The notes under the pieces: model-generated
What the model saw: the letters and a program-made list of their open reading frames with translations, nothing else
Databases searched by the model: none
What the model was told of the DNA's origin: nothing
Shown here: piece after piece, positions 9,048 through 18,547 of the stretch
Layout: each line of letters begins with the position of its first letter
Numbering within the stretch: the stretch's first letter is position 1
Source: Undibacterium umbellatum
GTDB lineage: Bacteria > Pseudomonadota > Gammaproteobacteria > Burkholderiales > Burkholderiaceae_D
Assembly: GCF_014284125.1 (NCBI RefSeq)
Contig: NZ_JACOFX010000001.1
Span: forward strand, 248,001 to 312,000
Direction: 5' to 3'
DNA: 64,000 bases
Translations under genes and position numbers: made by a program

Positions 9048-10229
9048 ATGGATATCGACAATTCACCCGCCTTGACAACCCTGGAAAATGTATTACTGCT
9101 CACAGATATGGATGGAAGTCATGGCAGCAATCGTGCAATGGGTAACCGACCACAAATCAAGGCCGCGAACGACGTTGATGCGATCAAGGCCTGGCTGGCG
9201 CGCTTCTGGGATACAAAGACGACTTTTGATAATTATCGAAAGGAGGCTGAACGCCTGCTTTTATGGTCGACCATGCAATTGGGCAAGCCGCTGTCTTCTT
9301 TGACACATGAAGACTGGCTCAGCTATCAAATTTTTTTGGCCAATCCACAACCAGCTAGTCGCTGGGTGATGCGAAACAAGCGCAAATTCCCCCGCAATCA
9401 TCCTGAATGGCGACCATTTTCAGGGCCACTCTCGCTTGGCAGCCAGCGCCAGGCAGCTGTTATCTTGAATGTGATGTTTTCTTGGCTGGTGAATGCGGGT
9501 TACCTGGCAGGCAATCCACTCTCCTTGTCACGTCAACGTGCCAGAAAAGCCAGGCCACGTATCACCCGCTACCTGGAAGAAGATTTGTGGCTGGAGGTTA
9601 AGCAGACTATAGAGTCCATGCCCAGAGAAACTGCTCGTAATCGCGAACAGTATTACCGGCTGCGTTGGCTTTTTTCGCTTCTATATTTGTGCGGACTCAG
9701 AATTTCTGAAGTCATCAGCAATACTATGGGCAGTTTTTTTTGTCGGCGCGACAAAGATGGTCTGGAGCGCTGGTGGCTGGAAATTTTAGGCAAAGGTGAT
9801 AAGCTCAGAATTGTGCCAGCTACGAATGAATTGATGATGGAACTGAGTCGCTACCGCCAATCCAAAGGATTAACTCCCCTACCCTTGCAGACTGAGACGA
9901 TCCCTCTGCTATTACCTATAGGCAGCAGGACCGACGCCATGACGCGCGGCGCCCTGCATGCCATTGTCAAAAAAGTATTCCAACAAACTGCTGAACGATT
10001 AAGGCAGCGCGGTGAACAATTTACTACATTTGCCGACCGGGTTGAGCAAGCCTCTGCTCATTGGCTGCGTCATACCGCTGGTTCGCATATGGCGAATAAT
10101 GATATTGATCTGCGGCATGTGCGGGACAACCTTGGTCACGAATCACTAAGCACGACCAACAATTACCTCCACTCAACAGACGACGCTCGCCATCGTGAGA
10201 CAGAAGCCGGACATAAGATTGACTGGTAA
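9048..10229 (+). CDS. Tyrosine-type site-specific recombinase
   Basis: A 393-residue phage-integrase-family protein. The core-binding domain lies at about residues 35-150 and the catalytic domain at about 175-390. Catalytic residues are all present: Arg218 in CGLRISE, Lys in GKGDKLR, His338-x-x-Arg in HWLRHT, GHESLSTT and nucleophile Tyr373 in NNYLHS. It should cut and rejoin DNA through a 3'-phosphotyrosine. It is divergent from the KfrA-like gene and flanked only by host-type genes, with no phage or integron genes beside it. The prophage at the tRNA is 12 kb away behind two host operons, so this is unlikely to be its integrase. The ATG at 9048 lacks a ribosome-binding site; a later start is possible because the first 30 residues look unconserved. 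Confidence 0.88.
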   Translation: MDIDNSPALTTLENVLLLTDMDGSHGSNRAMGNRPQIKAANDVDAIKAWLARFWDTKTTFDNYRKEAERLLLWSTMQLGKPLSSLTHEDWLSYQIFLANPQPASRWVMRNKRKFPRNHPEWRPFSGPLSLGSQRQAAVILNVMFSWLVNAGYLAGNPLSLSRQRARKARPRITRYLEEDLWLEVKQTIESMPRETARNREQYYRLRWLFSLLYLCGLRISEVISNTMGSFFCRRDKDGLERWWLEILGKGDKLRIVPATNELMMELSRYRQSKGLTPLPLQTETIPLLLPIGSRTDAMTRGALHAIVKKVFQQTAERLRQRGEQFTTFADRVEQASAHWLRHTAGSHMANNDIDLRHVRDNLGHESLSTTNNYLHSTDDARHRETEAGHKIDW

Positions 10230-10332
10230 AAAACAGATCCTGACAGCATATCTGCCTTGCTTCCACCAGGAGAATTAAACGGACCATGTGCAATTCAAGC
10301 CTCAAACCTTCGTCATCGCAAAGCATTACTAA

Positions 10333-12855
10333 CTACAGTATTTTCCTGAGTGCGTCCCTAAGCTCTGACAGTTTTGGCGGCTTACTCAACACGCAATCGA
10401 CATGTGAGGGTGAGTCACCATCTTCAACCAATCGTTGGCCCCAGCCAGTCAGCATAATAATTGGGGTATCGGGTGACAACTGCTTGATCGAACTGGCAAG
10501 TTTGCGGCCATCTATATATGGCATGCCTAAATCCGTGATGACAACAGAGAATGAATCTCCTTGCTCATGTGCGGCATTAAAGGAATCTATGCCGGCTTGC
10601 CCCCCATCAGCTGAGATAACGCTGTGACCATCAATTTCCAATATATCCCGCAACGACTTTAGCACCATGGGGTCATCATCAACGACCAGAACGCGTCTTT
10701 TTGTAGGAATGGCGTCTGGTGCGGGCAACCGAGCCACCTCGCTCACTGTGGCAGGCACCAGGAAGCTCATGCGCATGGTTGTGCCTTTGCCGATCTCGGT
10801 CAATATTTCTATATGTGCACTATGTCTTTCAATCATGCCGTAAACCATAGCAAGGCCCAGACCCGTACCTCGCTCACCTTTGGTCGTGAAAAAAGGTTCC
10901 AGGCAACGGCGCTTGGTATCATCAGACATGCCCACGCCTGTATCGCAGACATCAATATTGACCTGCTTTACAATAATTTCTTTTGATGATCCAGACCAAT
11001 CTTGCACGACACTGGTACGCACAGTAAGTCCGCCTCCTTCTGGCATGGCGTCAACTGCATTGAAAATCAAATTGGTCAAAGCCTCTCTGATTTCGCCATG
11101 CACTCCCATGATATCCGGCAAATCCGGGGCAAGTTCTGCATGCACATTAATCACGATGCCACGTTGTTGTGGCATATCACTCCACCGGGCGCGAGTCAGG
11201 TCTATAACTTGCTGCACGAGACTGTTCACATCGACTGGCAGTAACGTTAATTGAGGCGCTCGTTGGCGGTAAAATTCCCGCATTCTGGCAACGGTTGCCG
11301 CTACATCATCTATGGCGCGAGAAATGACTTCAAGATAATTTCTGCCTTTTACACTTAGATTTTTTTCTGTCTCGAGTAAGGACTCCGCATACAGAGCGAC
11401 GGGAGAAATCGCATTATTGATGTCATGTGCAATACCACTCGCCATCTGCCCAAGTGCGCGCAAACGTTCTTGCTGCATGATGGATTGCTGGGTCTGGCGC
11501 AAATCATCATAAGCTTGTTGCAATGCTGTGTACAGTTGCGCCTGATTTGCAGCCAGCGCGACATGCTCACTCAATTGTCGTAAAAATTCGCACTCACCAC
11601 TATTAAAGCTGTGCGACTCTCGCTTGGCGACAACCAACACCCCAAAAACGGTGCTTTCTGCTCGTAATGGCGCCATCACCAACGCACTCAGACCGCCGGC
11701 CGCCAACCTACGCGGGAATGGGAAATCAACTTTGCTGATGTCAGCTTCATAGACAAGCTGACCACGCACGCAACGCGACAAACCATTTTCATCAATGGAA
11801 ACCTGGGTATTTTGTGTCATCGATAATTCTTGAGCCAGACATTCACTATGCAAGCCTACACTAGTGACCACCAGAAGATTTAGCTCTTGGTTATACAAGC
11901 ACACGCAGCTAAAATCGACTGGCAAATGATCTTCAAGGCTACGTATCACTACTTGGAAGATACTGCGTAAATCCTGACGCTCGCCTATGGAGCGGGTAAT
12001 CTGATGCAGCAAGTTCAGACGCGCAAGCTGAGCCTGGGCTTTTTTCTCTATTTGCTGGCGTTCTATAATTTCCGCCTGCAGTGCTTCATTGATATCTGCA
12101 AGAGAATCGCGCGATACGGTAGTCAGCTTAAGCTTCTCTGTCATGCCATCGAAAGCCCGAGCCAAATCACCTATCTCATCCTGACTTTGAAAGCGCAAGG
12201 AAAAATCAAGATTCCCTGCACCAACGATGGCCGTCCCTTCTCGTAACTTTTCCAGTGGGCGACTGACACTTCTCAAGGTAATATAGATCGTAACAGTGAC
12301 GACCAGTACGACAATGCCCCCAAACAGGATTACGGCATTGAATGCCCGCTGCTGCGCATTCAATGCGCCGATGCGGCTTTGTCCGGACAAATTCAGGGCA
12401 GCAGATATCATCGCCTGCGTTTTGTTGGTGATTTGGCCCAACAGACGGGATTCCAACTCTTCCAGTATTTCGGCCTTGTCACGTTCACGCAGCAGTTCAT
12501 AGTGATTGTTGACCAGTAGGGTAAACAGTTTCTCTATATTCTCATTCGCGTTTCTTAACTCTGAAATGGTTTCCGTATCCGCCAAATCAGTAAACTCTTC
12601 AGTGCCAGCTAGTCGTTTGGATAACGAAGTACTACGCAACTGCCATTGCGCCCTGGTACGTTCATCATGACGTAATGCGTACTCAAGGGTCAGGTAGCGC
12701 AATGAGGTAACGGCCTGCAGCAACTCGCCTGCAGCTTCATTTTTTGCAATTTCCCGCTTCATCTGCAAGGTAGTGGAAAGCAAAATCACCACGATGACAG
12801 CAACGATTGCCAAAGAAATTAATTCCGCAAATTTCAGGCGAGTTGAAATTTTCAC
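10333..12855 (-). CDS. Membrane hybrid histidine kinase (HAMP-GAF-HisKA-HATPase-REC)
   Basis: An 840-residue sensor kinase. Order: TM1 (residues 10-30), a helical periplasmic sensor of about 140 residues, TM2 (about 175-195), HAMP (to about 250), GAF (about 280-430), HisKA with His477 in GIAHDINNA, HATPase with DTGVGMS and GTGLGLAM, and a C-terminal receiver with the phospho-acceptor near residue 774 in VVITDLGMP. No DNA-binding output is attached, so phosphate should pass to another protein. The start is GTG, 9 bp after the stop of the binding-protein gene, indicating one transcript. The likely input is the neighbouring periplasmic-type binding protein; this is inference. Confidence 0.88.
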   Translation of the reverse strand: MKISTRLKFAELISLAIVAVIVVILLSTTLQMKREIAKNEAAGELLQAVTSLRYLTLEYALRHDERTRAQWQLRSTSLSKRLAGTEEFTDLADTETISELRNANENIEKLFTLLVNNHYELLRERDKAEILEELESRLLGQITNKTQAMISAALNLSGQSRIGALNAQQRAFNAVILFGGIVVLVVTVTIYITLRSVSRPLEKLREGTAIVGAGNLDFSLRFQSQDEIGDLARAFDGMTEKLKLTTVSRDSLADINEALQAEIIERQQIEKKAQAQLARLNLLHQITRSIGERQDLRSIFQVVIRSLEDHLPVDFSCVCLYNQELNLLVVTSVGLHSECLAQELSMTQNTQVSIDENGLSRCVRGQLVYEADISKVDFPFPRRLAAGGLSALVMAPLRAESTVFGVLVVAKRESHSFNSGECEFLRQLSEHVALAANQAQLYTALQQAYDDLRQTQQSIMQQERLRALGQMASGIAHDINNAISPVALYAESLLETEKNLSVKGRNYLEVISRAIDDVAATVARMREFYRQRAPQLTLLPVDVNSLVQQVIDLTRARWSDMPQQRGIVINVHAELAPDLPDIMGVHGEIREALTNLIFNAVDAMPEGGGLTVRTSVVQDWSGSSKEIIVKQVNIDVCDTGVGMSDDTKRRCLEPFFTTKGERGTGLGLAMVYGMIERHSAHIEILTEIGKGTTMRMSFLVPATVSEVARLPAPDAIPTKRRVLVVDDDPMVLKSLRDILEIDGHSVISADGGQAGIDSFNAAHEQGDSFSVVITDLGMPYIDGRKLASSIKQLSPDTPIIMLTGWGQRLVEDGDSPSHVDCVLSKPPKLSELRDALRKIL

Positions 12856-12864
12856 TTTGGAATC

Positions 12865-13908
12865 TCAGTGTATGATAGTCACCGCAGCTGGCTTGATTTT
12901 TTCCATACCATCCAGATAAACATAATCAAGGTAATTTGGAATTTCCGTTTTGTTAGTCAGTTTGTTCTTGATTGCCCATCTTGCCTGATCTTCCAAAGCA
13001 AGCAACAATCCCTGATCAAGACCAACTTCAAAGCGGTATGTAGCCCAAGCCGCTTTCTGATCCTTGGTATCGGTCTTCTTTCCGGACTCGTGCAGAGCGC
13101 GGGCGGAGTCTGGCATGTCATTGCAATACTGGCTACCTTGATCCAAGGCGCGCAATACTTTTTTGATCGTTTCTGGCTGACTGGAGATGTAACTGCGCAT
13201 GCCTACGACATTGTATAAACTCTCATAGACATCCTTGCCGTAAAAAGCAACACCATTGCTACCCAGCCGTGTCAGCATAGTATTCAAGAATGGCTCCCAC
13301 GATGCTACAGCATCAACCTCACCACGTTCTATGGCATCGGCAAATTCCTCTGGTTTATAGTTGATCATGGTGACGTCCTTTACCGACAATTTTTGCCGAT
13401 TCAGGAAGGCGCTCAAAGTGAAATGACCTGAAGTACTAAGCGTAACGCCTACACGCTTACCTTTGAGATTTGCCGGCTCAAGTATCCCCCTGTCCCTACG
13501 CCCTATAATACCGTGGTCTTTTTCAGTCTTGAATATGGTTGCGATTACAGAGACAGGTCTTTGATCGAGGCCTGCAAACATGACAGGAATATCTGCTACT
13601 GTTCCCAGATTTGCCTGCCCTTGCAACACAGCCTCCATGGCCGCTTTGCCACTGGAATGTGATTGGATGAGTACGACAATTCCCTCTTTGGCAAAGAAGC
13701 CTTTTTCCCTGGCGGCAGTAATTGAGCAAGTTCCTACATACTCTGTATTGGTGGCAATGATAACTTGTTCAAGTGGCGACGCTGGGATTGATGGCGAACG
13801 CTTCGTCCAAAAATAAGACAGACTAAGCATGAGCGTCGCGACAAAAAGACAAGCACACCAGACCAGGATGTGCCTGAAATTGAATTGCCTGAACTTCGCT
13901 CCGGCCAT
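12865..13908 (-). CDS. NMT1/SsuA-like substrate-binding protein, membrane-anchored
   Basis: 347 residues. The start is set at the ATG at 13908 because AAGGAGAG lies 5-6 nt upstream; a longer frame exists without such a site. One hydrophobic segment (about residues 15-36) should anchor or export it. The rest resembles periplasmic binding proteins of the nitrate/sulfonate/taurine/thiamine-precursor class, with the typical opening EYVGTCSITAAREKGFFAKEG and the segments NLKGKRVGV and VDAVASWEPF. No ABC permease or ATPase is next to it. Instead the next gene 9 bp downstream is a hybrid histidine kinase, so the protein may act as a ligand sensor and not in transport. Ligand unknown. Confidence 0.8.
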   Translation of the reverse strand: MAGAKFRQFNFRHILVWCACLFVATLMLSLSYFWTKRSPSIPASPLEQVIIATNTEYVGTCSITAAREKGFFAKEGIVVLIQSHSSGKAAMEAVLQGQANLGTVADIPVMFAGLDQRPVSVIATIFKTEKDHGIIGRRDRGILEPANLKGKRVGVTLSTSGHFTLSAFLNRQKLSVKDVTMINYKPEEFADAIERGEVDAVASWEPFLNTMLTRLGSNGVAFYGKDVYESLYNVVGMRSYISSQPETIKKVLRALDQGSQYCNDMPDSARALHESGKKTDTKDQKAAWATYRFEVGLDQGLLLALEDQARWAIKNKLTNKTEIPNYLDYVYLDGMEKIKPAAVTIIH

Positions 13909-14077
13909 ACTGACTCTCCTTTTCAGTTTTTCAAGTACCGTTCTTTCAATACCAGAACTGTGCGAGAGCTGCAATCAATGCCATAAATTTCTACTGACAA
14001 AAAAACTGGATTTATATTGCCACGAGCTATGTAACTGATAGCACTTTCACCTAAGAAGTGACGTGAAGTATTGACTT

Positions 14078-14893
14078 TTATTCTAGTTCTTTTAGCAAAT
14101 TTAAGCAAGCCACAGCAGTCTTATTGTCAGCATCTTCTTCTTCGTGCCAAGCTGAAACGGATACCGCAAGCAACTCTAATTGGCGCAGATACTTAAAAAG
14201 CGAAGATATCTCCTTTGCAGACGGGCCTTGCCCGACATGATACTTTAATGCGGGCAGATCTGTGCTGTCATCGATTACATCAGTATCAAAATGCAGATAG
14301 ATGTTTTCATTTGGCGACAGATATCTATGGATGTCATCGATTTTGCAAGTAAGGATTCTTGAACTTTCCAGCGCTTCCTTTTCTCTAGGATCAAGATCAC
14401 GGGCGTCAGATAGAATTATCCGTTCTTCTGGATAAGGTGCAACACCGATTTTTTCTATAAAAGCTCCAACAGAATTGCGACAGTCTTTACGCCTGTCTAA
14501 TTTCCCTACTAGCATGGCTAAGGGCATACCACCCAGATATTTGGTTTGGGTCGTAGCCCAGGTATGAAAATCCCCATGAGCATCCAGCCACAAGATTCTG
14601 TCAGGTTGCTTCCCTACTTTCTGCAAACCAGCCAACACTCCCAGAGTGGCAAAACAATCTCCAGCAATGCAGACTGGTTTTTCACCCATCTTAATGGCTT
14701 GCTGCACCCTGTTCGAGAGGGACGCATAGATATGGCCCATTCTGTCCAGTTTTTCGTTAGCGTCGGTAATTGATGCCTCTTGAAATTCTGGAATGGTAAC
14801 AATTTCCCACGGATGCGTACTAACATCATTGACACGACCAAGACCATCCCGTCTTTGCCCAGTCAAAAATGGAATGAGCAAATGCGTGTTCAT
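14078..14893 (-). CDS. Arginase/ureohydrolase-fold protein
   Basis: 271 residues. The start is the ATG at 14893, whose ATGA overlap with the stop of the sulfotransferase gene implies translational coupling. Metal-site motifs of the arginase fold are present: DAHGDFH (near residue 104) and FDTDVID (near 212). The first motif, usually GGDH, reads AGDCFAT (near residue 75), so the first manganese ligand is Cys in place of His. Cys at this position also occurs in an arginase-like subfamily of unknown function, so the protein may still be an enzyme. Arginase or agmatinase activity should not be assumed. Its place between a sulfotransferase and a binding protein suggests a role in a small-molecule pathway. 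Confidence 0.75.
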   Translation of the reverse strand: MNTHLLIPFLTGQRRDGLGRVNDVSTHPWEIVTIPEFQEASITDANEKLDRMGHIYASLSNRVQQAIKMGEKPVCIAGDCFATLGVLAGLQKVGKQPDRILWLDAHGDFHTWATTQTKYLGGMPLAMLVGKLDRRKDCRNSVGAFIEKIGVAPYPEERIILSDARDLDPREKEALESSRILTCKIDDIHRYLSPNENIYLHFDTDVIDDSTDLPALKYHVGQGPSAKEISSLFKYLRQLELLAVSVSAWHEEEDADNKTAVACLNLLKELE

Positions 14894-16125
14894 AACCAAG
14901 TGTCAGGGCTCATTTGATAAGCCAAATCACCCATCATGTTTTTGACCTCACTTCTGCCTCCCAATCTCAATAAACTGTCTTCACGCTTTTGCCATCGTCT
15001 TATTTTTGGCGCTTCAGTTGCCATGGTCACCGGAAAAGCAGGCAAACCAGGCATTTCGCGCAATCCAAGATAGGAAGTTATTTTTTTTATGACAACTGCT
15101 GGTTTCGATAAAAACTCTTCAAAAGAAACTGGCAGCGTTTCGACCCGACTGGCAAGTATGGTTTGATGGGCAGATAGCCATTGATTAAGACAAACATCCT
15201 CCAAACTAGCATTGATGTATTCTCTCCAGTTGGGTGGCAAATCAAATTTCCACCAACGCTTGCCGAAGCCAACGTGATTAGAATAACCCTTGATTGCTAA
15301 ATTCACGCCTGCAGGTTCTAAATCGCGCGAAAAGAAAGCAACTGGAGACAACCAACCATCCATCAGGCCATTGACTGACTGCGCATAGCCCCTGGTCAGA
15401 TGCAGATACTTGATTTGCGCATTCGGAAACAATTGCTCATAAATACCCAGTCTATATACATCTGGAGGCGTCTTAAAGAGCAAGGTTTTCTCTCTTGCAT
15501 CGCCAGCCCTGAATCGCCGTCGGTAATGACGCGGCAATACAAATGGTGGCTCTTCCAATTTCATCGCTTCATTGAAACAATGGTTTGCAGCCGGACTTTT
15601 TTTCCCATCGTAATAATCAAGTCGCCAAGTCTCACTCTTAAAAATCCTGGAGAGTATGAGGTCCTGCAACATTGCCTCTCCTTGAATTTGTTGCTCCTGA
15701 GCTTGATCAAAAACGGCATCCAGATCCAACAAGAGTTTGCTGTAAGCGTCTGCGTTAGAAAACAAGCTTGGAAATTGCAATAGCAAGCGTTTTTCCCATC
15801 TACTCCGGAGAAAGTCGTACTCAGGATAGCCAACAGCAGGTAAGGTCATATCATCGAAGATATTATCCAGTAATGCATCCCGATTATCCAGATGGCTAAA
15901 AGCGTCACTATCCGAATTACGTCCAAAACCATTTCTGGTCAAGGCAAGAAATGGTTCCATCTCCCCATCCAAAGAAGCAATTTCAGGATGAGTAGATAAA
16001 ACACTCTTCAATAGGCTGGAGCCTGATCTTGGCGCAGTCAGTATCACCGCCACATGTTTGACCTGTGCAGCGAAATCGGAGTGCGCTACCTGGCGCAGTT
16101 CGTTGATGGTATCGATGATATCCAT
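14890..16125 (-). CDS. PAPS-dependent sulfotransferase-family protein
   Basis: 411 residues. The 5'-phosphosulfate-binding loop is visible as TAPRSGSSLL near residue 30, and the 3'-phosphate-binding region as HLTRGYAQSVNG near residue 245. These indicate transfer of sulfate from PAPS to a hydroxyl or amino group. It is longer than many family members (250-350), with an inserted helical region around residues 90-200. It begins 2 bp after the stop of the methyltransferase gene and overlaps the next gene by ATGA, so it belongs to a tight operon. Acceptor unknown; no PAPS-synthesis genes are nearby. Confidence 0.82.
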   Translation of the reverse strand: MDIIDTINELRQVAHSDFAAQVKHVAVILTAPRSGSSLLKSVLSTHPEIASLDGEMEPFLALTRNGFGRNSDSDAFSHLDNRDALLDNIFDDMTLPAVGYPEYDFLRSRWEKRLLLQFPSLFSNADAYSKLLLDLDAVFDQAQEQQIQGEAMLQDLILSRIFKSETWRLDYYDGKKSPAANHCFNEAMKLEEPPFVLPRHYRRRFRAGDAREKTLLFKTPPDVYRLGIYEQLFPNAQIKYLHLTRGYAQSVNGLMDGWLSPVAFFSRDLEPAGVNLAIKGYSNHVGFGKRWWKFDLPPNWREYINASLEDVCLNQWLSAHQTILASRVETLPVSFEEFLSKPAVVIKKITSYLGLREMPGLPAFPVTMATEAPKIRRWQKREDSLLRLGGRSEVKNMMGDLAYQMSPDTWL

Positions 16126-16127
16126 CT

Positions 16128-16823
16128 TTACACCGATTGCTGTACTCGCCTCATCAAGAAGGCGTAAAACTTTCTGGTTTCAGCCTTATCAGCAGTAGTG
16201 CTGGCCATTGTTTTGACAGTAAACCCAGCTGCCTTTGCCAATGCCTTGATCTCAGCAATAGCACCGAAATTGGATTGTGCAAAATAGATACGCCCCCCAG
16301 GTTTCAAATGTTTATTCACCTCAGCAAAAAACTGGGTATTCGTTTTGAAATCAGTATCCCATTGAGAGCTGGCGACGACATCTGGCGCTGGTTTGTTGCG
16401 AAAAGGCAGATTGGCAGTAATCACATCAAACTGCTCGTCTTTGAGGGCTTTAAAAAGGTTAGATTTTTTAACCGTCATCAACTTATCAAAACCGTGCAGT
16501 TTGGCATTATATCTGGCGCTTTTAATTGCTGCTGGATTGATATCGATCGCAGTGACTTTGCTTGCCCCGGCGTAGCAGGCAAAAATAGCGATGACACCTG
16601 AGCCAGTACCTACGTCAAGCACACTATCACCCTTATTGATTTTAAAATTTCGCACTAGGGGCTGGCTATCAGTGAAAGGCCAAAATGTTTCGGGAAAAAC
16701 CAGAAATTCTTTTCCCAAATACCTAACAGTTTTACCGGTAGGTGCGATTGCTTTAAACGCCTTTTGCCTGTTTTTTTGCCAGCGATCTATGTGTGCAAGG
16801 CTAGGTGCAGAGGTCTGTTCCAT
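16128..16823 (-). CDS. Class I SAM-dependent methyltransferase (PrmC/HemK-like)
   Basis: 231 residues starting at the ATG at 16823, which has AAGGGG 7-8 nt upstream; a TTG five codons earlier has no such site. Motif I is VLDVGTGSGVIA (near residue 75) and the acidic motif II is TAIDIN. The motif IV position reads ANLPFR where N5-glutamine methyltransferases have NPPY, so the target is probably different. A region before motif I (FLVFPETFWPFTDSQ) also matches PrmC-like enzymes. It is followed at once by the sulfotransferase and arginase-fold genes, which points to tailoring of a small molecule over housekeeping protein methylation. Confidence 0.8.
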   Translation of the reverse strand: MEQTSAPSLAHIDRWQKNRQKAFKAIAPTGKTVRYLGKEFLVFPETFWPFTDSQPLVRNFKINKGDSVLDVGTGSGVIAIFACYAGASKVTAIDINPAAIKSARYNAKLHGFDKLMTVKKSNLFKALKDEQFDVITANLPFRNKPAPDVVASSQWDTDFKTNTQFFAEVNKHLKPGGRIYFAQSNFGAIAEIKALAKAAGFTVKTMASTTADKAETRKFYAFLMRRVQQSV

Positions 16824-16912
16824 GGCTATCCCCTTCAAAAAGTGACGACAAAAATACCTAAAATAAAACCCTTCTCGAACATGGTTGTACTAGCAAATTC
16901 ACATACCTTAAG

Positions 16913-18547
16913 TCATTTTTTACTCGCTGCGAACTCCAGTGCGCTATTGATCGCAAAACTAAACTGCTCGATATCGATCGGTTTGGTGATATATGAATAA
17001 AAACCAGCGACGTTCCCCCTTTCAAGGTCCGCTTGCATCGCATTTGCCGTGACAGCAATGACAGGGATGTGTGCAGTCCTGGGGTCATCATGCAAAAAAC
17101 GACGGGTTTCTATGCCATCAATACCTGGCAAGTTAATATCCATTAAAATCACGTCAGGCAAGTGCAGACGTGCTTGCTCTATACCTAGCAAGCCATCTGT
17201 TGCTGTCAGCAAAGCCACGTCAGAACGCAGACGCATCAGTTCTGCGACCAACCTCAAGTTGGTAGGATTGTCTTCAACATACAACAGAGATTTGTGTGTT
17301 TTTGCCTTGTCTGGAGCTGCCGTCTCGTACACCAGCGCCTTGGAAGTCTGCTGCCAGCCTGAAGGGCTGGTGGTGGCAGCTCCAGGAAATTTAACCCAAA
17401 ATGTGCTACCTACACCTACTTGACTATGTATGCCGATGCTGCCTTGCATCGCCTCCACCAAATGCTTAACCAGAGATAAGCCTATCCCAGTGCCCTCTTC
17501 ATTGAAAACTTCCCTTCCAAGGCGATTAAAAGGTTGAAAGATGGTTTCCAATTGCATTGCACTCAGTCCTATTCCTGTATCTATGACCTGGATGCAAACA
17601 ATATTGTCAGCAGCCATATGCGCCGCAACATTGACTTTACCGTTATCACGGTTGTATTTGATTGCATTCGACAAGAGATTGATCAGGACCTGCTTAAGGC
17701 GAATACGATCAGCATGCACTTGTAAGCAAGTAATATCTTCAAAGGCAACACTGACCCTACATTTCTGTGCCACAGGTTCTATCATTGTGCGGCACTCTAC
17801 AAAAATCTCGTCAAGTGCGATTGACTCGATAGACAAGTTCATTGCACCAGACTCCACTTTTGCCAGATCAAGAATTTCATTAATCAGCGTCAGCAAATGA
17901 CTTCCCGCTTCTTCTATATGCTGAGCAAACTCTTTTTTTTCATCCAGGTTGGTTTGCAAGCTTGGTGATGCCAGGATTTGAGCAAAACCAAGTATGGCAT
18001 TCAACGGCGTGCGCAATTCATGACTCATATTGGAAAGGAAAGTCGACTTCGCTCGATTGGCTATGTCTGCTTGCGTTCTCGCGTGCTCAAGGTCTTTGTT
18101 AAGAGCGACCAGCTCTATCGTATGCTCGCGTAACTGGAGTTCTAGTTTGGCATTTGCCATGCGCAATTGCCGCGTCTCCATAGCACGGGCCAACACAGGC
18201 AAAATTGAGGAAATCTTAAAAGGTTTAATGATGTAGTCAAGCGCACCTACCTTCATCGCCTTGACTGCGGATGCAATACTGCCTTCACCAGTCATAACTA
18301 TGCATGCCAGGTCTGGATCAATATTGCGGGCCGCCTCGACCATGGCAATGCCATCAAGACCAGGCATCATTAAATCTGTCAGCATCAAGTCAAAGTTGTT
18401 GTCACGCAGGCACGAAAGTGCTTCAATGCCATTTGCAAAACCCATAGTCACATAGTTATGATCACGCAACAGGTCACATAGTGCATGCAAATGTGCCGTT
18501 TCATCATCAACGATCAAAATGCGTGATTGCATTTGGGATAATGTCAT
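16913..18547 (-). CDS. Soluble hybrid kinase (REC-HisKA-HATPase-REC)
   Basis: 544 residues without membrane segments. The first receiver (1-125) has its acceptor Asp near residue 57 in LMLTDLMMPG. The kinase core has His176 in MSHELRTPLN, the N box INLLSNAIKYN, and the G boxes DTGIGLS and GTGIGLSL. The second receiver (about 420-540) has its Asp near 469 in VILMDINLPG. Two receivers around one kinase suggest a phosphorelay hub. It is the first gene of the minus-strand run, with AGGAG 6 nt before the ATG, and lies 90 bp ahead of the methyltransferase. It may exchange phosphate with the membrane kinase at the other end of the run (inference). Confidence 0.88.
   Translation of the reverse strand: MTLSQMQSRILIVDDETAHLHALCDLLRDHNYVTMGFANGIEALSCLRDNNFDLMLTDLMMPGLDGIAMVEAARNIDPDLACIVMTGEGSIASAVKAMKVGALDYIIKPFKISSILPVLARAMETRQLRMANAKLELQLREHTIELVALNKDLEHARTQADIANRAKSTFLSNMSHELRTPLNAILGFAQILASPSLQTNLDEKKEFAQHIEEAGSHLLTLINEILDLAKVESGAMNLSIESIALDEIFVECRTMIEPVAQKCRVSVAFEDITCLQVHADRIRLKQVLINLLSNAIKYNRDNGKVNVAAHMAADNIVCIQVIDTGIGLSAMQLETIFQPFNRLGREVFNEEGTGIGLSLVKHLVEAMQGSIGIHSQVGVGSTFWVKFPGAATTSPSGWQQTSKALVYETAAPDKAKTHKSLLYVEDNPTNLRLVAELMRLRSDVALLTATDGLLGIEQARLHLPDVILMDINLPGIDGIETRRFLHDDPRTAHIPVIAVTANAMQADLERGNVAGFYSYITKPIDIEQFSFAINSALEFAASKK

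Noticed and set aside
9048..10229. Tyrosine recombinase considered as the integrase of the prophage
   Set aside because: It is separated from the tRNA junction by more than 12 kb of host operons and points away from it; the prophage integrase should lie past the right edge.
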